DNA from: Defluviitaleaceae bacterium
GTDB lineage: Bacteria > Bacillota > Clostridia > Lachnospirales > WQUN01
DNA length: 64,000 nt
Direction of reading: 5' to 3'
Assembly (NCBI GenBank): GCA_009780185.1
Contig: WRAN01000003.1
Coordinates: forward strand, 1-64,000
The position numbers were made by a program, and so were the translations under genes. Below the pieces are notes generated by a model. It did no database searches and was not told where the DNA came from. It saw only the letters and a program-made list of their open reading frames with translations. Of the stretch, positions 59,018 through 64,000 are shown one piece after another. Each line of letters begins with the position of its first letter. The first letter of the stretch is position 1.

Positions 59018-61159
59018 TTAAAAGCTAAACTTATCAGCAGCGGTTGCGTCGCTGTACCGCTTATCTACTCGGCGGTGCAATTCCAATTGGGATTGCACTG
59101 CTTGTTTGCCTCTTCTTGGGGGCTTTACATAACTACCATCGGGCTGCTGTTGGCGGCGTTTTATATTATCAGATAGGGATAGTTCCAGTTCACTTATTAT
59201 TTCTTCTTGTAAGTCCGGCGCTTCTATTGGGAATAACACTTCTACACGCCTGTCTAGGTTGCGAGGCATCCAGTCGGCGCTGGCTAAGTATGCTTTTGGG
59301 GTGCGGCCTATGCCGAACACATATATACGGTTATGTTCCAGATATCGGTCTACTATACTGGATACAGTTATGTTTTCACTTATTCCTTTTACGCCTGCTC
59401 TAAGACAGCATATGCCACGCACCAATAGCCGAATCTTGACTCCGGCTTGGGAAGCGCTATACAGGGCTTGAATCATTTCTATATCAGAAAGGGCGTTCAT
59501 TTTTGCGGTGATGCTGGCAGGCTTACCATCCTTTGCAAACCGGATTTCTTCTTCTATTAGGTGCAAAAATGTGGCCCGTAGATTAACGGGAGCTACGGCA
59601 AGTTTTTGCCACTGGGTTGCTTTGGAATAGCCGGTAAGTACATTGAATAAGTTGGATGCATCTTGACCGAAGGTTTCACGGCAGGTGAAAAAACCTGTGT
59701 CTGTATAGATTTTGGCTGTGGTTTCGTTGTAGTTGCCTGTGCCAAAATGCATGTAACGGCGGATAGCGTCATCCTCTTGGCGCACTACCAGGCAGACCTT
59801 GCAGTGGGTTTTTAGTCCTACTAGGCCATAGATTACGTGTACGCCAGATTTTTCTAGTAACTTTGCCCAGTTGATGTTGTTTTCTTCGTCAAAGCGGGCT
59901 TTTAGCTCTACCAGTACACTTACCTGTTTTCCGTTTTCCGCGGCTTGTATCAGGGCGTTAATTATTGGGGATTGGCCTGATACCCGGTATAGCGTCTGTT
60001 TAATAGCCAATACCCGCGGATCTCCAGCGGCTTCTTTCACAAAGGCTACAACAGAATCAAAGGACATATAGGGATGATGCACCAGCACATCTCTTTTTTT
60101 GACTACATCGAACATACTTGGTTGGTTGTGAAAGTCAGGGGAGGGTTTTTGTGGTTTGGGCATATTTCTAAGATGGGAAAATTCCTTAGAATTGGCGAAG
60201 GACATCCAGGCTGTAAGGTCTAGTGGGCCGCTTATGTTATACAGTTTGTCTGGGGTTAGGTTTAGAGGTTTTGTTAATGTCCTTATGGCGGCTTTGCCTA
60301 TGCCTTTGGAGATTTCTATCCGTACCGGGTCTCCCCAGCGGCGGTCTTTTACGGATCTGGCCATTTCATGCAGAAGGTCGTCTGTATCTTCTTCGTCGAA
60401 GGTTAGGTCTGAGTTGCGGGTTACTCTAAGTAAGCCTGTACGGGTGACGGTATGGCCTAGGAATAACCGCCCGATATGGGCGAGGATAATCTGCTCCAGC
60501 AATATATAATGATGCTGGCCTTCCGGTGAAGGCAGCTTTACGATACGCGGTACCACAGTTGGTACTTGCACTAAAGCGTATAATAAGCCTTGACCACTGT
60601 CTTCGGCAATGCGCCAGCGGCCTTCTTCCTCAATCCATTCAACTGTGCGTACCGGCATGGTTTCATCTGCTGCCATTTGAATAAAAATATACACTGCACG
60701 ATTATTTACTGTGGGAAAAGGGCGGCTTTGGTCTATAGCCATAGGAGTGAGTATCTGGTATAGTACATCGTTGAAATAAGTGTCTGCGTAGGCCTTTTGG
60801 GCTGGGGATAGACCTTCATAGTTCTTCAAAAATATACCCTCTTTTTCCATTGCGGGAAGAAGACTCCTGGTGAAACAATTGTATTGCTTGGTCATCATTT
60901 CGTGTGCCTTACGGGAAATAGCCTCGAGTTGGGCTTCTGGGGTTAGGCCGGATGCGTCTGGGGCGGGGTTTTCGTTTTGAAGAATGCTTGCTACTCGTAC
61001 CATAAAGAACTCGTCTAAATTGGATGCAGTAATAGATAGAAATTTTAGGCGTTCCATTAAAGGGTTGGTTTTGTCTTGGGCTTCTTCCAGTACTCGCTCG
61101 TTGAAGGCTAGCCAGCTTTGTTCGCGGTTTAGATATAGGGTTGGGTCTTTTATGTTCAT
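59018..61159 (-). CDS. ppk: polyphosphate kinase 1
   Basis: A 713-residue PPK1 with four domains: N (LYLNREQSWLAFNERVLEEA), head, and the two C domains with the autophosphorylated His in LKTHCKVCLVVR and the second His region ASADWMPRNLDRRVEVLFP. It makes polyphosphate from ATP reversibly. Full length. It is divergent from the ECF gene by 71 bases. Confidence 0.95.
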   Translation of the reverse strand: MNIKDPTLYLNREQSWLAFNERVLEEAQDKTNPLMERLKFLSITASNLDEFFMVRVASILQNENPAPDASGLTPEAQLEAISRKAHEMMTKQYNCFTRSLLPAMEKEGIFLKNYEGLSPAQKAYADTYFNDVLYQILTPMAIDQSRPFPTVNNRAVYIFIQMAADETMPVRTVEWIEEEGRWRIAEDSGQGLLYALVQVPTVVPRIVKLPSPEGQHHYILLEQIILAHIGRLFLGHTVTRTGLLRVTRNSDLTFDEEDTDDLLHEMARSVKDRRWGDPVRIEISKGIGKAAIRTLTKPLNLTPDKLYNISGPLDLTAWMSFANSKEFSHLRNMPKPQKPSPDFHNQPSMFDVVKKRDVLVHHPYMSFDSVVAFVKEAAGDPRVLAIKQTLYRVSGQSPIINALIQAAENGKQVSVLVELKARFDEENNINWAKLLEKSGVHVIYGLVGLKTHCKVCLVVRQEDDAIRRYMHFGTGNYNETTAKIYTDTGFFTCRETFGQDASNLFNVLTGYSKATQWQKLAVAPVNLRATFLHLIEEEIRFAKDGKPASITAKMNALSDIEMIQALYSASQAGVKIRLLVRGICCLRAGVKGISENITVSSIVDRYLEHNRIYVFGIGRTPKAYLASADWMPRNLDRRVEVLFPIEAPDLQEEIISELELSLSDNIKRRQQQPDGSYVKPPRRGKQAVQSQLELHRRVDKRYSDATAADKFSF

Positions 61160-61230
61160 ACTAATTTGTGCCTCCTTCGTCGGCGTAGGAAATATGTAGG
61201 TGTGAAAATATTATGTAAAGGGGTATCATC

Positions 61231-61731
61231 TTGCAGAGTCATCTTCGATATTTGGTTATTTCGGCTATGTTTATTGCCCTTATTTTTCTTGCTATTTTTC
61301 AGTTTAGTGTACCTAATGGATTTGGCGGGTTTATTCATTTTGGGGATTCTTTGATTTTTGTTGCGGCTACTTTGCTTCCGGCTCCCTATAGTTTGTTTGT
61401 TGCGGCTTTGGGGCCTGGACTATTTAATCTAGCCAGAGGGCCTATTTGGTTTCCTTTTACTATTGTGATTAAGCCGCTTATGGCGTTGTGCTTTTCCCGT
61501 AATGGGGAGCGTATCTTAGGCCCAATACGCAACCGGATAGCGCCTTTTTTGGCGGCGGGGATTAATACAGGGTTGTATTTCTTGGCCAATATGTTTTTAT
61601 TTGATGGGTGGGCTGGTGGCGTTGCGGCCTTACCTGGATTAGTGATTCAAGGTGTAGGCAGTATTATTTTCTTCTTTATAATCGCTTTTGCTCTTGATAT
61701 GTCTGGAGCTAAGAAGAGATTTGAGCTTTAG
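61231..61731 (+). CDS. ECF transporter S component
   Basis: A 166-residue protein with five or six helices and the S-component N-terminus (ISAMFIALIFLAIFQFSVP, HFGDSLIFVAATLLPAP). S components bind a vitamin or related ligand and share an energising EcfAA'T module, which is not in this window. Ligand unknown; an IHFGDS-type motif occurs in several uncharacterised clostridial S components. The start is TTG 61231, 7 bases after AAAGGGG. Confidence 0.8.
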   Translation: MQSHLRYLVISAMFIALIFLAIFQFSVPNGFGGFIHFGDSLIFVAATLLPAPYSLFVAALGPGLFNLARGPIWFPFTIVIKPLMALCFSRNGERILGPIRNRIAPFLAAGINTGLYFLANMFLFDGWAGGVAALPGLVIQGVGSIIFFFIIAFALDMSGAKKRFEL

Positions 61732-61782
61732 TAAACTATCATTATATACTATCCCTGTCAAAAAATTAGATGTTTTTCAATC

Positions 61783-61818
61783 AAAAAAGCCCGATGGCCA
61801 ATATGCCATCGGGCTTTT
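61783..61818. terminator. bidirectional terminator between the ECF and pmbA genes
   Basis: AAAAAAGCCCGATGGC (61783-61798) with GCCATCGGGCTTTT (61805-61818); A and T runs at both ends fit the two convergent genes. Confidence 0.85.
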
Positions 61819-61827
61819 GCATGTGAA

Positions 61828-63132
61828 TTAGTTCTCTACGCCGCTTATTGAAGCTCCTTTTATACATACAGTAGCAGGCCCTAAATATGAATTATATTGT
61901 CTTGTCTGGGCAGACATTTTAAGACCGTCTTGGATTTTATTCATATTGCCGGAAATGGAGCCGCCGGTCACTGGGGTTATGTTATTGCCGTCGAAGTAGA
62001 ACCCTAGGCGGATTTCACTGCCGAAATCGCCTGTTATAGCGTTAGCTTGGAAATCTGAGAATGAAACCAGTTCCAGATAAGGTCCTTTACGTAAATCGGC
62101 GTCCGTGGCGGTGCCCCCAGTTATGTGTATATTGTGGATATTACCTGTTGGGGTAATGTCAAGATAGCTGGAGAAGCGGGTATCGCCCCAGTATTTTAGC
62201 AGTTTGCCATCTTTTATGACTATGTGGTCCTCCAGAGGTTGACCATGCTCGTCGTAAGGGCGGCTGTATGCTGAGCCTTCCATTAAGGGCTCTAGAGTTA
62301 AAGTTAGTAAGTCAGAGTTATCTGCGCCCTGAACTCGAGTGCCTTCTTTAAATGTGGATAACTCTTGATAAATCATTCTTGCGTTGGCACAATCTTTATA
62401 GTAGGAGAAGAAAGTGGATAGACATTCTCCGGAAAGGAGGATATTTATATCTTCCACGGATGGGGTTGGTTTGGCTATGGCTTTCTTTTCGGCTACTGTA
62501 AATAGCTCCTGGATACGGTTTTGTAGATAGTCGGATGCTGTGTCCACATTATCTAGGCTAAAGCGGTAGGCTTCGTAGATTTCTATTTCTTTGCCTGATG
62601 GGCTTGGCCAATGTACTGCTGTTTCTACAAAAACTTGGTAGGTAGTATATGTGACGTCCACCCCATTGGAGTTGATTCTGCGAATATCACTGCGGGTTAT
62701 GAAAAACTCACTGAAGCTTAGATGTCCTACAGGGTTGGTGTCGCAGGCGTGGAAGACGGCCTGTAAGTCTGCGAGGGCCTTGGTAGTATCTATGGTCTTT
62801 GTGCTTACAGGTTTGGATGGAGTGGGGGATACTAGAGGGTAGTACGCGTTTTTTACAAATCCTGCCGCGTATATTCCTTGGGAGATGATTTCTTTAAGCT
62901 CCTCTTGGCTGGTGCCTGGGTGGATATTGACGTTGTAGGAGCCGCGATATTTCTTTTTTTCTTCTGCAAAGGTTACATATAGAGTAAGTGAAATCAGTGT
63001 AGATGCCACTTCCCGGCTCATTTCAGATTGCTTTTTTATGTTATAGCCCTCAACTTTGTGGGTTTTGGTTTCTTGGATTAGGTATTCCACGTTATCGAAA
63101 GTTTTTAGGGTTTTCAATAATAATTCCAGCAT
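61828..63132 (-). CDS. TldD/PmbA family protein, PmbA/TldE-type subunit (second pair)
   Basis: A 434-residue PF01523 protein without HExxxH, so the non-catalytic partner. Family C-terminal features are visible (ITGDFGSEIRLGFYFDGNNI, TGGSISGNM). It is only distantly similar to the PmbA at 8906-10156 and carries a divergent N-terminus. It follows the TldD-type gene by 11 bases on the minus strand. Confidence 0.83.
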   Translation of the reverse strand: MLELLLKTLKTFDNVEYLIQETKTHKVEGYNIKKQSEMSREVASTLISLTLYVTFAEEKKKYRGSYNVNIHPGTSQEELKEIISQGIYAAGFVKNAYYPLVSPTPSKPVSTKTIDTTKALADLQAVFHACDTNPVGHLSFSEFFITRSDIRRINSNGVDVTYTTYQVFVETAVHWPSPSGKEIEIYEAYRFSLDNVDTASDYLQNRIQELFTVAEKKAIAKPTPSVEDINILLSGECLSTFFSYYKDCANARMIYQELSTFKEGTRVQGADNSDLLTLTLEPLMEGSAYSRPYDEHGQPLEDHIVIKDGKLLKYWGDTRFSSYLDITPTGNIHNIHITGGTATDADLRKGPYLELVSFSDFQANAITGDFGSEIRLGFYFDGNNITPVTGGSISGNMNKIQDGLKMSAQTRQYNSYLGPATVCIKGASISGVEN

Positions 63133-63143
63133 ACTTTACCTCC

Positions 63144-64000
63144 TTAGCCCAGTCGGGCTTTCGTTTTGATGTAAGGCCCGCCACAAGATACTTTTACCCA
63201 CTCCTTATGGCCTTTGCCGCAGCCTCCTGCACCAGAGAATGCAAAGTCATCGGATACCATATCTATAGCTTTTAAAAGGTCTGGTACATAGCCTGTCATA
63301 ACCACTGGGGCAAACAGATTATCTGTTAGCTTTCCGTCAATGATTTCCCTGGCATAGGAGAACATGCATTGAATCCCCCAGTCTTTAGGGTCTTCCATGC
63401 CGCTTTCTGCGTCTTCTATTAAGTAACCGTGTTTTATAGATTTAATCATATCCTCCAGTTTGTCTGTACCTGGCTTGAAGAATGTGTTGGTCATACGGCT
63501 ATAGGCTTTACTAGCATATGTTTCTCGCTTGCCATTGCCGGTGGGGGCAAGGCCTAGCTGGGCGGCGGCTAGAGCGTCAGATATTCCGGCCATAAGTATG
63601 CCGTCTTTTATAACTACTGTGTCACCGCCAAGATTACCTTCATCGTCAAATAGATATGAGGATACATGATGTGCGGATTTTGCTCCGTCATGCATTTGCA
63701 CCATCGAGGATGCTACGGGCTTGCCCATATATTCACTGGCGTTGGCTCGGTTTTTTAGGAACATATCAAGCTCTACCCCGTGACCAAAGGCTTCATGGGC
63801 GATAATGCCTACTGCGTCTGGGGAGCAGATCACATCATATTCCCCTGGCGGCATAGGTTTTGCGTCTAGTAGCTTGCAGCAATTTTGTACTACAGCTTCT
63901 AGGTTTTGGTCGATTTCGTCTAGGATTTCCAAGCCTTTTAGCCCTGAAAAGGATTTGTACAGCTCGCGCGTTGTGCCATCGCGGCGGGCAACTGGGACGA
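63144..64000 (-). CDS. TldD family metalloprotease, TldD-type subunit (second pair, partial, 5' end outside window)
   Basis: 285 residues of the C-terminal part are visible; the frame stays open to the window edge (VPVARRDGTTRELYKSFSG near it), so the start is missing. It carries the zinc motif IAHEAFGHGVE (HExxxH), NLGGDTVVIKDG, and the conserved end FSGAGGCGKGHKEWVKVSCG. It forms the catalytic partner of the next gene. A second complete TldD/PmbA pair at 7.5-10.2 kb implies two distinct peptidase complexes. Confidence 0.85.
   Translation of the reverse strand, partial: VPVARRDGTTRELYKSFSGLKGLEILDEIDQNLEAVVQNCCKLLDAKPMPPGEYDVICSPDAVGIIAHEAFGHGVELDMFLKNRANASEYMGKPVASSMVQMHDGAKSAHHVSSYLFDDEGNLGGDTVVIKDGILMAGISDALAAAQLGLAPTGNGKRETYASKAYSRMTNTFFKPGTDKLEDMIKSIKHGYLIEDAESGMEDPKDWGIQCMFSYAREIIDGKLTDNLFAPVVMTGYVPDLLKAIDMVSDDFAFSGAGGCGKGHKEWVKVSCGGPYIKTKARLG

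Noticed and set aside
1..64000. CRISPR arrays, rRNA genes and ordinary tRNA genes
   Set aside because: No regularly spaced repeats, rRNA stretches or tRNA cloverleafs were seen; the only GGTTCAATTCC T-arm belongs to tmRNA.

Overview
The window looks like chromosome of an anaerobic, endospore-forming, low-to-mid-GC Firmicute of class Clostridia. The supporting signs are strong AGGAGG-type ribosome binding sites, the rpsL-rpsG-fusA-tuf order, an RRNPP-type HTH-TPR regulator, 2-hydroxyacyl-CoA dehydratase/activase proteins, a ferredoxin-type aldo/keto reductase, an ECF S component, and three promoters of the form expected for the late mother-cell sigma factor K. A CE7 acetyl esterase, a GH39 beta-xylosidase and a GH36 alpha-galactosidase suggest growth on plant polysaccharide. 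The species is not identified.

Layout. 1-10.2 kb: the end of a surface protein with a copper-amine-oxidase-like domain; an HTH-TPR regulator with its own secreted peptide; YgiQ; a methyltransferase; a class C sortase-like protein whose catalytic Cys is Thr; a short pyrophosphatase; a mazE with a wrecked mazF; a TldD/PmbA pair. 10.2-13 kb: a two-TM protein, a WYL regulator and a DinJ/YoeB-type toxin-antitoxin pair. 13-17.7 kb: the str operon on the minus strand. 17.7-23.7 kb: a decaying accessory island around ssrA (tmRNA), with a ParB-like pseudogene, a TIR protein, a DUF262/DUF1524 (GmrSD-like) protein, a Shedu/DUF4263 nuclease and vapBC wreckage.

23.8-28.7 kb: a CE7 esterase, then three paralogous Cys-containing small proteins, each with its own sigma-K-like promoter (AACA-N15-CATAnnnTA), then the GH39 enzyme. 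28.8-32.7 kb (minus): fabG, DUF2229, HgdB-like, activase and acp form one coupled operon of unknown product. 32.9-36.9 kb (minus): an Mrp/Mbh-type antiporter module without an A subunit. 37-42.6 kb (minus): a patatin-katG-DUF454-selO operon and a DUF3892 protein. 42.6-48.7 kb: palindromic repeat elements, an SsuABC-like ABC importer, a GntR(YtrA)-ABC-2 exporter operon, a DNA glycosylase and a DUF202 protein. 48.8-56.9 kb: aldo/keto reductase, a TPR/Cys-cluster protein, a degenerate QueD-like protein, GNAT, GH36, DUF2785 and an ImmA/two-TM pair. 56.9-64 kb: lysS (split by an apparent frameshift), greA, ppk, an ECF S component and a second TldD/PmbA pair running off the end.

The most novel items are: the sigma-K-controlled Cys-rich paralog family (probable spore-surface proteins); the ACP/FabG plus radical dehydratase operon; the regulator-propeptide pair; the Cys-less sortase; the frameshift in the lysyl-tRNA synthetase gene at a CUA-AGG-C site; and several families of palindromic intergenic elements.
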